Assembly (NCBI GenBank): GCA_016765495.1
Contig: JAESPV010000081.1
Location: 1-64,000, forward strand
Length of the DNA: 64,000 bases
Direction: 5' to 3'
DNA from: Desulfocapsa sp.
GTDB taxonomy: Bacteria; Desulfobacterota; Desulfobulbia; Desulfobulbales; Desulfocapsaceae
Below the pieces are notes generated by a model. It ran no database searches. It worked only from the letters and a program-made list of their open reading frames with translations, and was not told the DNA's origin. The position numbers and the translations under genes are program-made. Shown here piece after piece: positions 8,402 to 15,869 of the stretch (position 1 is the stretch's first letter; each line of letters begins with the position of its first letter).

Positions 8402-8977
8402 TTATACGTTCTCAGCCAACATCTCAAAATATGCCTGAGAATGTGCACAAGCGGGACACTTTTTGGGTGCTTTACTTCCTTTGTGGGTAAAACCACATTT
8501 AGAACAGTACCAATTTACTTCTTCATTCTTTTCAAACACTGCATTTGTTTCGATATTTTCAATCAAGGTACGATACACCTTAGCATGTTGCTTTTCAGCA
8601 ACAGCAATGGATCGCATGGTAGCCGCTACAACAGGGAAACCTTCTTCCTCTGCAATTGCTGCAAATTCAGGATACATGGTTTCATATTCATGTTCTTCAC
8701 CCGCTGCTGCGTTCTGCAGGTTTTCCATGGTACTTCCAGGGGCGATTGCAGGATATTTCGCTGTAATTTCAACCTCACCACCTTCAAGAAACTTCAGGAA
8801 AGTTTTCGCATGGGCCCGTTCCTGCTCAGCGGTACGTTCAAAAATTCCTGCAATCTGTACATACCCGTCCTTCTTGGCCACTTTTGCATAATAGGAGTAT
8901 CGGTTTCTCGCCTGAGACTCACCTGCAAAAGCAATCAGAATATTCTTTTCAGTTTTACTTCCTTTCATATCGACCAT
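8402..8977 (-). CDS. rbr: Rubrerythrin
   Basis: This is a non-haem diiron peroxidase that reduces H2O2 using electrons from rubredoxin. The ferritin-like four-helix domain (about residues 1-145) has the expected Glu and ExxH iron ligands (FAGESQARNRY, EQERAHAKTF, VAEKQHAK). The C-terminal rubredoxin-like domain has CSKC and CPAC. Length (191) is normal. The start is supported by GGAG nine bases upstream. It lies directly downstream of the regulator, and a second paralogue lies at 54639. The two clusters therefore duplicate peroxide reduction. Confidence 0.96.
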   Translation of the reverse strand: MVDMKGSKTEKNILIAFAGESQARNRYSYYAKVAKKDGYVQIAGIFERTAEQERAHAKTFLKFLEGGEVEITAKYPAIAPGSTMENLQNAAAGEEHEYETMYPEFAAIAEEEGFPVVAATMRSIAVAEKQHAKVYRTLIENIETNAVFEKNEEVNWYCSKCGFTHKGSKAPKKCPACAHSQAYFEMLAENV

Positions 8978-8996
8978 AGTTATATTCTCCGATCAA

Positions 8997-9650
8997 TCAT
9001 ACTCTGAGAGCAGTCTTTCCTTCACTGGTTATCCCATACTTACAACGTACAGGACTCTCCACATACCCTTTTTTCTTCAGTGCGGTAATCCGGCAACTCA
9101 CCTGCTTGGCCTCAAGCCCGGTGGCAGCAGCAATATCTTTTGAAGCACAAGGCCCATCACAATTATTCATTGCTTCAAGAATCTGTTTCTGCTCATCACT
9201 TAATGTATCTTTTTTACATCCACACGCCATGGTGCTCTCTCCTTTGTTTTTATTTTGAGTTTTTTGCATTTGTTCTTTCTGACATTTAGGGCACATTCCG
9301 GTTACTTCCAGACGACGCCCTGTAACTGTATACCCTTTCATATCCACAGCAGCCAGATTCACACCAGTCTCCCCAATATCAAGGTTCTCAATACGATGAC
9401 ACTGTACACAGTAAATATGATCATGATCCTCAAGCTCACTGTCAAAACGTTTTTGCCTGCCGCTGATCTCCAGTTTTCGAATCATTTTAACATCAGACAG
9501 AATCTCAAGATTCCTGTACACCGTTGCCAAGCTGATCCTTGGCATAAATTTTTTAACACGCTCATACAGCTCATCGGCTGTAAGATGTTTTTTACTTTTT
9601 TTAAGTTCCCTGAGGATCATCTCACGCTGATTAGTCATTCGTAGTTCCAT
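8997..9650 (-). CDS. Fur/PerR-family regulator fused to a Cys-containing winged-helix domain
   Basis: Residues 1-135 are a Fur-family repressor: a winged helix (ISLATVYRNLEIL recognition region), a metal-binding HDH stretch, and two CxxC zinc pairs (CVQC, CPKC). A second winged helix of 77 residues follows, beginning MACGCKKD, with several cysteines (CGC, CDGPC, SC, RC). The total of 217 residues is much longer than Fur's usual 140-150. The second domain has its own AAAGGAG site eight bases before its Met, inside the frame. I chose ATG 9650 because AAGGAGG lies just upstream; a longer frame begins nine codons earlier. As first gene of the operon it probably controls the operon and itself in response to peroxide or iron. 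Confidence 0.88.
   Translation of the reverse strand: MELRMTNQREMILRELKKSKKHLTADELYERVKKFMPRISLATVYRNLEILSDVKMIRKLEISGRQKRFDSELEDHDHIYCVQCHRIENLDIGETGVNLAAVDMKGYTVTGRRLEVTGMCPKCQKEQMQKTQNKNKGESTMACGCKKDTLSDEQKQILEAMNNCDGPCASKDIAAATGLEAKQVSCRITALKKKGYVESPVRCKYGITSEGKTALRV
9228..9245 (-). promoter_or_regulatory. Internal Shine-Dalgarno and start for the second winged-helix domain
   Basis: AAAGGAG (9245-9239 on the - strand) is eight bases from an in-frame ATG (9230-9228) starting MACGCKKD. It is read through as KGEST in the fusion. It could give a free 77-residue winged-helix protein (8997-9230). Confidence 0.55.
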
Positions 9651-9662
9651 ACTTCCTCCTTC

Positions 9663-9693
9663 GATAATGATTTCCAACTGTAAATAATAATTC
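9663..9693. promoter_or_regulatory. Candidate Fur/PerR operator upstream of the oxygen-defence operon
   Basis: GATAATGATT (9663-9672) equals half of a Fur box. The following AT-rich TAAATAATAATTC resembles PerR-type sites. It lies just upstream of the regulator's start, where an autoregulatory operator is expected. Confidence 0.35.
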
Positions 9694-10077
9694 TTCGCAA
9701 GTCAAGTTTTTTTCGACACTCTTTAGCACAAGACATTTTCAGTAAAAGTACACTCCCAAAGAGTACTCTTTTATTGCTTTTGGACAAAGGCTGTAAACCT
9801 TGGCCCGCCAGTATAAATAACGTTTTCAAGCAAGAGGGTATAAAAAAAACGAAGGAAGAAGAAAAGGACCCAAGGCAGATTCGCACCAGGGTTAAGACGT
9901 TGTTAACGAAATCTTATCCAACAATATTCACACTATTCCCTGTATTCCCTGTATTCACGGTCATCCAACATGTATTTATTTTTACAAAAATTCGCATTAT
10001 ACATTTTGGTGACCATGAATTTTTAAGATAAAACACTTTATTTCAACAGGGTATGAACCATACAAGACCTTAACTGG
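9694..10077. other. Non-coding gap upstream of the oxygen-defence operon
   Basis: I see no convincing gene here. It holds a weak hairpin near 9742-9773 (TAAAAG against CTTTTA) and a short direct repeat, ATTCCCTGT twice near 9933-9951. The promoter of the - strand operon should lie in its left part. Confidence 0.5.
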
Positions 10078-10134
10078 CCAAGAAACGTACACGAAACAGT
10101 TACAGCATAATATGCTCAGCTTATTGCGTTCCCG
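10078..10134. repeat. Palindromic intergenic repeat, copy E
   Basis: The left end CCAAGAAACGTACACGAAACAG and the right end GCAATAAG/GGGAACG (read on the other strand) flank a central palindrome, AGCATAATATGCT. It is a diverged member of the family. The stop codon and last codons of the rhodanese-rubrerythrin gene lie within it. Confidence 0.55.
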
Positions 10135-10942
10135 CCCCTATCACTTTGTCGTACTCATCACTCAAAAATTTTAAATGCTGTTTTTCTTCACCAACCATAA
10201 ACAGAAAAAAATCTTTCGCTTCAGCGGTATCCGCCTTTTCCGCCAGACGACTGTAGAGATCAAAAGCCTGAGTCTCAAGCATCATTCCAAGCTGAATAAC
10301 ATCATCCGATGTTACTTTACGAGATTGAAAATGATTCAGGAGCTGCTGCCTGTCAAATCCACCTTCCAGGGAATCTGAGCTGACTTGTTCACCAGTAAGT
10401 TCCGCAGGGAACAGAGCTTTCATTTTAGCCTTGTGCCCCTCCTCAAACTTTGCAAGTCGCCCAAGAAGATGCTTCACATCACGTTCATCACACATTTCTG
10501 CCAACAGAAGATACAGTTGCTGTAACCCTTCTTCCATGGCATAGCTCATCCGGAAAACATCACTGAAATCTCCACTGACAAAATACTCTATACCAAAAGC
10601 CTCATCACCAACAGCCTTACCGCCTTCATAGGCGATAATCCCACCTTTCATATTATAAATTTGTTGAAAATCTGCTTTACGTAACAACTGGGCAGCAGCC
10701 TTGCTGCGCACTCCGGAGCGTCAGTAAACAAATGTTGGCTTAGTCGAATCCAACTCATCCAGCCGATCCGCCAGTTCTTTAACGGGAATTAATTTAGCAC
10801 CGGGAAGATGCTCTTTTTCATACTCCTTGGGCTGCCTGACATCGAGTAGCTGGTATTCTTCAGGGTTATGCTCTGCCATGAAGATTTTCACATCTGCCGG
10901 ACTCATGTTACTATCTGATGCAAACAAATTTCTCCAATTCAT
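10121..10942 (-). CDS. Selenoprotein: rhodanese domain fused to rubrerythrin-like diiron domain
   Basis: This is one 273-residue protein read through an in-frame UGA at 10723-10721 (residue 74). Residues 1-110 are a rhodanese domain whose active-site loop reads YURSGVRSK, with U exactly where the catalytic cysteine of CRSGxRS belongs. Strong homology continues on both sides of the UGA in the same frame. The rest is a ferritin-like diiron domain with Glu and ExxH motifs (AMEEGLQQLY, FEEGHKAKM, LETQAFDLY, GEEKQHLKF). A candidate SECIS hairpin starts 13 bases after the UGA. The ATG overlaps the stop of the upstream selenoprotein gene and has AAGGAG before it. A persulfide- or selenium-linked peroxide-reducing role is inference. 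Read conventionally, the gene would look like two broken fragments. Confidence 0.88.
10692..10707 (-). promoter_or_regulatory. Candidate SECIS hairpin for the rhodanese UGA
   Basis: On the - strand GCAGCA, loop AGGC and TGCTGC form a perfect 6-bp stem beginning 13 bases after the UGA, with Gs in the loop. Spacing and loop position resemble bacterial SECIS elements such as that of fdhF. Confidence 0.6.
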
Positions 10943-11277
10943 CCCAATATCTCCTTATACATGTCATCGTTATAACCAATATATATCTTTTCCCCGACTC
11001 GCAGAGTTGGGGCCCGCAAGTTTCCGGTACGCCCAAGGCTTACCTTCAGAATTTCTTCTTTTGATTCAACATCAGGAGTATAAACAACCGTTTTTTTCCC
11101 TCTTCCCACATGAAGAGAAACAGCATCTTTTAAAATATTCCACGCACCATCGGTCTTGATCACTTCTTTTCGCGCATCAACAGTTTCATCAACTTTTACA
11201 TTTGCTTTCTCAAGGGCCCCTTGAGCTTTGGTGCAAGAGGTTCAACCTTTACGGAAATACATCCAATCTACTTTCAT
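10939..11277 (-). CDS. Selenoprotein of the ArsC-like (thioredoxin-fold) family
   Basis: This 112-residue protein has an in-frame UGA at 11244-11242 (residue 12). The N-terminus reads WMYFRKGUTSCTKAQ, a UxxC redox motif in the first strand-loop-helix of an ArsC/Spx-type thioredoxin fold. The later GNLRAPTLRVG stretch contains the cis-Pro loop. The ATG at 11277 has AGGAG upstream, while no other good start exists downstream of the UGA. This matches the deltaproteobacterial family annotated as ArsC family (seleno)protein. Its in vivo reaction is not known; a redox partner for its two neighbours is plausible. It overlaps the rhodanese selenoprotein gene by four bases. Confidence 0.88.
11209..11225 (-). 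promoter_or_regulatory. Candidate SECIS hairpin for the ArsC-like UGA
   Basis: CTCAAGG, loop GGC and CCTTGAG form a perfect 7-bp stem starting 16 bases after the UGA on the - strand, within the usual window for bacterial selenocysteine insertion. Confidence 0.65.
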
Positions 11278-11297
11278 TTTATTACTCCTATTGAATT

Positions 11298-12398
11298 TCA
11301 CTTAAACGTTCTTATAAATTTCCTATCAATCCAATCTTTAACCAGAAAAGCAGGTTTTCCAGACATCTGGAACCACTTTTTACGCAGAACTCCCTGCCCG
11401 TTGCCAAGATTCAAGATGAGAAGGTAGTCACCGCCAGGATCAAAATCCTGAAGCGCCTCACCCTGCAGAAAGGCCTTCAGGTTATGGAACAGCACCGGAT
11501 TTTCTCGCACCGCATAGACTCCAACCTTGTCAAGGGGTTGATCTTCATACCAGATGCAATCACCGCCCCCAAAGATTTCCGGATGATCGGGACACTGTAG
11601 TTTGCTATTCACAAGCAGTCCACCTTCAGGGCCTGTTTTTAAACCAGCTTCCCGGAAAAACCGGGAAGGGTGGACGCCTGTGGCAAGAATAATAAAATCG
11701 GCCTTTTCAGCAAAGCCTGAGTCAAAATGAAGACAATTATCCAGAATGGAGAGAAGATGCCCCTTTTCCCTTATAATCACACCACTCTTTGTAAGAATCT
11801 GACGGCTTTTATTCTGTACGGACTTAGGAAATTTTGTAAGTAATGCACGCCCTGCATACAAAATAACCCTGGAGGAATGGCTGCTTTTACTTAACAGTGC
11901 TGCAACATTTCCAGCCACCTCGGTACCGGCAGGACCACCTCCAACAACAGCAACAGTAACGGATTGCCTGTGGGCAAGCTTTTCAATTTCAGCCCTGGCC
12001 AGGTAGAGACGTTCAATGGGTTTAACAGGATAAATTCGTTTGGAAATAATATCAATTTTTGGTAAATCGACATAACTTCCGGTGTTGAATGAGAGAACAT
12101 CATAGGAAATTTTTCCGCCCGACTCTAATTGTAGTTCCTGACTGGCAGGATCAACACCCACCACAGAATCCCGAAGAAAGACTCCTCCCTGATCCTCAAT
12201 GTTTTTCTTCACTGCAAAACGAATATCATCCGGCTCATAGCCACCACCCAGCATCCCTGGCCCCATGCCTGAATAATAGTGATAATCCGAGGGGCCTATC
12301 ACTGTCACCCGATGTCCCAGCTCACAAAAGACATGGATATTAGCCATGGTCACCATATGGGCATGACCAGCTCCTGCCAGGACAAGATGTTTTCCCAT
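11298..12398 (-). CDS. FAD-dependent pyridine nucleotide oxidoreductase (SelD-N-terminal/Ndh-like)
   Basis: This flavoprotein of 366 residues has an FAD-binding start LVLAGAGHAHM and a second nucleotide-binding GGGPAGTE motif near residue 155. A C-terminal FAD site reads GGGDC. The GAGHAH and YYSGMGPGMLGG motifs resemble the oxidoreductase domain that in some organisms is fused to the N-terminus of selenophosphate synthetase (TIGR03169-like), as well as NADH dehydrogenase II and sulfide:quinone oxidoreductase. I chose ATG 12398 with AGGGAG upstream over a TTG eleven codons earlier. It is first in an operon with two selenoproteins, so a selenium- or sulfur-linked electron-transfer role is likely but unproven. 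Confidence 0.85.
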   Translation of the reverse strand: MGKHLVLAGAGHAHMVTMANIHVFCELGHRVTVIGPSDYHYYSGMGPGMLGGGYEPDDIRFAVKKNIEDQGGVFLRDSVVGVDPASQELQLESGGKISYDVLSFNTGSYVDLPKIDIISKRIYPVKPIERLYLARAEIEKLAHRQSVTVAVVGGGPAGTEVAGNVAALLSKSSHSSRVILYAGRALLTKFPKSVQNKSRQILTKSGVIIREKGHLLSILDNCLHFDSGFAEKADFIILATGVHPSRFFREAGLKTGPEGGLLVNSKLQCPDHPEIFGGGDCIWYEDQPLDKVGVYAVRENPVLFHNLKAFLQGEALQDFDPGGDYLLILNLGNGQGVLRKKWFQMSGKPAFLVKDWIDRKFIRTFK

Positions 12399-12522
12399 AG
12401 CAACACTCCCTGCTTGCGCGACTGTTTCCAATACCTATTCAAGTTCTTCTACCAAAGACAGCTTCATAAAGAGAAAATACACTTCATTGTCAATTCTAGC
12501 AAAACAATCGTTCAGAAGCATA

Positions 12523-12558
12523 AAAAAATGCCCTGTTTCCCAAACTGAGAAACAGGGC
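12523..12558 (-). terminator. Terminator of the chemoreceptor gene
   Basis: GCCCTGTTTC (12530-12539) and GAAACAGGGC (12549-12558) form a perfect 10-bp stem. On the - strand it is followed by a seven-T run. Confidence 0.9.
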
Positions 12559-12590
12559 AAAATATCTACATTTTATGCAACGCCAACAAA

Positions 12591-14735
12591 TTACACTTTA
12601 AACTTACCCACCAGTTCCTTAATTTTATTGGCAATCCCGGAGAGCACCTCAGAGCTGTTATGAACCTGTTTCGAGCTTTGAATCACTTCCTCGGTAACAG
12701 CACTGACTTGAGTAATGTCACCGGCAATCTCATCGGCCACCATTGTGGTCTGAGCTACATTTTCGTTAACCTCAGCGATCCCCTGGGCCGCCTGCATCAC
12801 ATTCGATCCAATTTCACCGGTGGTGGCAGCCTGCTCTTCAATGGCAGAACTGATAGTATCAACAATATCATTCATCTTATTGATAACTTCAGTAATCTCC
12901 TGAATTTCGGAAACGGTTTCATTTGTGGAACTCTGCATCCCTTCAATTTGCTGTTTAATTTCCTGAGTTGCATCAGAAGTCTGACGAGCCAGTTCCTTGA
13001 TTTCATTAGCTACAACAGCAAAGCCCTTGCCAGCCTCACCCGCTCTGGCTGCCTCAATTGTGGCATTCAAAGCCAGAAGATTTGTCTGTGCAGAAATATC
13101 TGTTATAACTTCAGTGACCTTACTTACCTCATTGGCAGCCTGACCCAGTACACTCACTTTATCCGTAGCACTTTTGGCCTGTTCCACTGCTGTGGTGGCA
13201 ATCTGGCTTGCCTCAGCAGTATTACGTGAGATTTCAGAGATGGTTGAAGTCATCTCTTCAGTTGCTGTAGCCACCATATTAACATTGGTTGATGCCTCTT
13301 CACTGGCTGCTGCCACAGAGTTCATATTCACACTCATCTCTTCTGCTGCTGCGGCCACGGCAGTTGTTCGTTCGGCGGCAGATTCAGCACCGGTATTCAT
13401 CCCATCTGCCAAACCAGAAAGTTCTGCTGATGAATCAGCCATCTCCCTGGTGCTACCCTGTATTTCAAGAAGCATGCGCCGCATATTTGCCAGGAAAGCA
13501 TTAAAAGTTGTGGACAATTCTGCAAACTCATCAAGAACACAATCTTTGTACAACTTGCACTCACAACAACTGGAATATTCTCCATTCAATATTTTAGGAC
13601 ACTCTGCAATCGTCGAAAAAGATCCACTCTTTTCCCAGCACTTGCCGGTTACTTCATAACTCGAGCAGTCTGTTTTCCCACACTTCATACTGACTGAACA
13701 ATCTATACAATGAAGATTTTTACTATCCATCACAACGGTCAAATCTCCCTGACCTGCCAGTTGGAATTTTTCTATCAGCTCCTTCATGGGTCTATTGATA
13801 AGAGCATTCATCAAGATAGAAAGAGTAATCATGGTAACGATGAGAATAAGCAGGCCTACTCCAGCGAGCCAGTAAGTATTAGTGCGGATAGCCGCTACGG
13901 TTCCACTTATATCAAGGGGAATGGCCAACACACCAATCGCCTTACCACTATAATCCTTCAGAGGACCGTAAACCGTTAATAAATATTTCCCATCCTTATG
14001 GATCTGTTCAATCCTTACCTTTCCCTCTTCCATAATCATTCTCAGCTTAGGATAGCCTTTCTCAGGGATATTCAGGGAATGAGTCTTGGCCAGATACTTA
14101 AATCTCTGACCATCAGGGACAATTACTGAAATATCAACATCCAATACCTCCTTCATAGAATTAAGCAATTTATCATTCAGTTTAATACCGAACTCAACTG
14201 ATCCCGTATGATTACCTCTCATGAAAACCGGAACCACACCTCTGATTCCAAGACCTGCACGGCCTTTTTCTATACCGGAAACATTCTTTTTAGTCCTGTT
14301 TACTTCAATAACAGTTTGACGAATGGAAGAGAGATCATCACCAAATTTTTCCGGCTTATGAAGCCTGAGAAATGAGGTTGCAGGTGCAATATGGAACTGG
14401 AATTGAGCCAAAGCAAGATGTTCTTTCTCTTGTTTAAAAAAAGGCAGAGTAAGGCCTGTAAGCTGTCTCCGGTTACGAAAACCAAATGCCTTTTGCACAT
14501 CAGGCATGGCAGCAACAACCAGAGCCAGGGAAGTAGCCAACTCTGCTTTATCTTCAAAACCCCTTTGTACTCCATTGTACTTTGCCATGAGTTTCAGTTC
14601 TTCAGCCTGGATAAAACTATTTTTCCGTTCAATGGCTGTGGATACGACAAGAGCACCGATCAGCAGAGAGAAAGAACCCCCGATTAAACTTAACAATCTG
14701 GCTTTTACAGTTTGTGGCAAGAATTTTTTGAACAT
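12591..14735 (-). CDS. Methyl-accepting chemotaxis protein with cysteine-rich linker
   Basis: This 714-residue membrane chemoreceptor would signal to CheA/CheW. A first membrane segment is at about residues 14-36, followed by a periplasmic Cache-like sensor of about 240 residues and a second membrane segment near 285-310. A HAMP-like start ([19 protein letters not shown]) is interrupted by a stretch with ten cysteines at about 342-398, including CIDC, KCW and CCEC. The cytoplasmic coiled-coil signalling domain follows, with the hairpin tip near [19 protein letters not shown]. The Cys-rich module resembles CW-type cysteine clusters of deltaproteobacterial sensors and may sense redox or metal. 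Ligand unknown. Confidence 0.92.
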   Translation of the reverse strand: MFKKFLPQTVKARLLSLIGGSFSLLIGALVVSTAIERKNSFIQAEELKLMAKYNGVQRGFEDKAELATSLALVVAAMPDVQKAFGFRNRRQLTGLTLPFFKQEKEHLALAQFQFHIAPATSFLRLHKPEKFGDDLSSIRQTVIEVNRTKKNVSGIEKGRAGLGIRGVVPVFMRGNHTGSVEFGIKLNDKLLNSMKEVLDVDISVIVPDGQRFKYLAKTHSLNIPEKGYPKLRMIMEEGKVRIEQIHKDGKYLLTVYGPLKDYSGKAIGVLAIPLDISGTVAAIRTNTYWLAGVGLLILIVTMITLSILMNALINRPMKELIEKFQLAGQGDLTVVMDSKNLHCIDCSVSMKCGKTDCSSYEVTGKCWEKSGSFSTIAECPKILNGEYSSCCECKLYKDCVLDEFAELSTTFNAFLANMRRMLLEIQGSTREMADSSAELSGLADGMNTGAESAAERTTAVAAAAEEMSVNMNSVAAASEEASTNVNMVATATEEMTSTISEISRNTAEASQIATTAVEQAKSATDKVSVLGQAANEVSKVTEVITDISAQTNLLALNATIEAARAGEAGKGFAVVANEIKELARQTSDATQEIKQQIEGMQSSTNETVSEIQEITEVINKMNDIVDTISSAIEEQAATTGEIGSNVMQAAQGIAEVNENVAQTTMVADEIAGDITQVSAVTEEVIQSSKQVHNSSEVLSGIANKIKELVGKFKV

Positions 14736-14861
14736 AACGTCTCCCCGAATTAACTCATCTTTGAAAAATACTTTTCAAAATAGCCTGTACTCTTCAAGTA
14801 TATGTGCTGGACAAACAAAAATGGAAGGGAAAAATAGTTCTTCACCCTATTTATTGTCTTT

Positions 14862-14903
14862 AGACCGTTGTCTCATTGAGCAATACAATGAGACAACAGG
14901 TCT
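14862..14903. terminator. Strong hairpin between the exporter and chemoreceptor genes
   Basis: GTTGTCTCATTG (14867-14878) pairs perfectly with CAATGAGACAAC (14886-14897). The stem extends by AGACC/GGTCT after a one-base bulge. It lies after the exporter stop on the - strand. It has no long T-run, so termination is likely but not certain. Confidence 0.6.
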
Positions 14904-14921
14904 CCAAGGTGGGGGATCTCT

Positions 14922-15839
14922 TTACGAATCGCGATGTTCCATCTGCTGAATAACAATCATAGCTGCTAATACAATCACAATACCGGGAAGGATTTGAATT
15001 CCGGGCCATACGCCGCCAAAAAGCAGTTCGAGCACAAGAACAAGCCCCGGATACAGGTAGGAGTAGGCCGCAACTCTTGTGGGTCCTAAAAAAAGAAGGG
15101 CATACTGAGTGAGAAAAAAAGTGATGATGGTTGAAAAAACAGCAAGGTAGCTAATAGCAACCCAGACCTTGAAAGAAACATCAGGCCAGGACACAGTTAG
15201 CAGCTTAGGGCCTGCCAGAAGCGAGAGCCAAAAAGTACCGGTAAGCATAATCCAGAAGGACATCTGCAACATTGATTCTCCTCTGTGAAACAAGCGAACC
15301 AGGGGAGTATACAGTCCCATGAACAGGCAGCCGACAAGAAAGATAAGATCTCCTTTGTTCCAGGAAAACTCAGCAAGCAATGCAACATCACCCCTGAAAA
15401 GTACCCATAACGCTCCAATGATTCCTAAAAACAAGGCAATAAGGCGTACCCGCCCCAAGCGTTCCTTGTTCAAAACAATGGCATAAATACCTGCCAGGCC
15501 GGGAACAATTGTAAAAATTGTACTGACATTCAGGGCAGTGGTGTACCGAAGAGCAAGGAACATACTCCAGAAACAAATCACCAGGGATGCAGAAATCAGG
15601 GAATAACGTACAAGTGCTACAAAGGAAACAACCAGAGTATAACGAAACCAGATAAATGGGGCAAAAAGGGCACTGGCAAGGGCAAAACGAATCAGGGTAA
15701 GTACTATGGGATCAAGATCATTACTAATGGCAGCCACAACCGGAAAAGAACCGGAAACAAGGACTGCAGCAAAAAGCATGAGGAGGTGGACTTTAAACAA
15801 ATGTATTGCCGCCTCTTCTAAAAAGAATATACACGCCAC
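14922..15839 (-). CDS. EamA/DMT-family transporter
   Basis: This inner-membrane protein of about 305 residues has ten predicted membrane helices arranged as two EamA repeats. The repeat starts are near LLMLFAAVLVSGSF and KGDLIFLVGCLFMGLY. Members export amino acids, metabolites or drugs; the substrate cannot be predicted. The start is uncertain: the listed GTG has no good ribosome-binding site, and a TTG or ATG 16-20 codons further in would give a shorter N-terminus that fits the family better. It stands alone between two hairpins. Confidence 0.82.
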   Translation of the reverse strand: MACIFFLEEAAIHLFKVHLLMLFAAVLVSGSFPVVAAISNDLDPIVLTLIRFALASALFAPFIWFRYTLVVSFVALVRYSLISASLVICFWSMFLALRYTTALNVSTIFTIVPGLAGIYAIVLNKERLGRVRLIALFLGIIGALWVLFRGDVALLAEFSWNKGDLIFLVGCLFMGLYTPLVRLFHRGESMLQMSFWIMLTGTFWLSLLAGPKLLTVSWPDVSFKVWVAISYLAVFSTIITFFLTQYALLFLGPTRVAAYSYLYPGLVLVLELLFGGVWPGIQILPGIVIVLAAMIVIQQMEHRDS

Positions 15840-15869
15840 ACCGCCACGGGAGTGCGACGTGAATTTTCT

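Noticed and set aside
8441-9007. 188-residue open frame on the + strand
   Set aside because: It is an exact antisense shadow of the rubrerythrin gene, rich in Phe and Cys from reversed codons.
10721-10942. A 73-residue truncated rhodanese and a separate rubrerythrin-like gene
   Set aside because: The stop between them is a UGA at the catalytic Cys position with continuous homology and a hairpin after it, so one selenoprotein explains both pieces better than two genes or a pseudogene.
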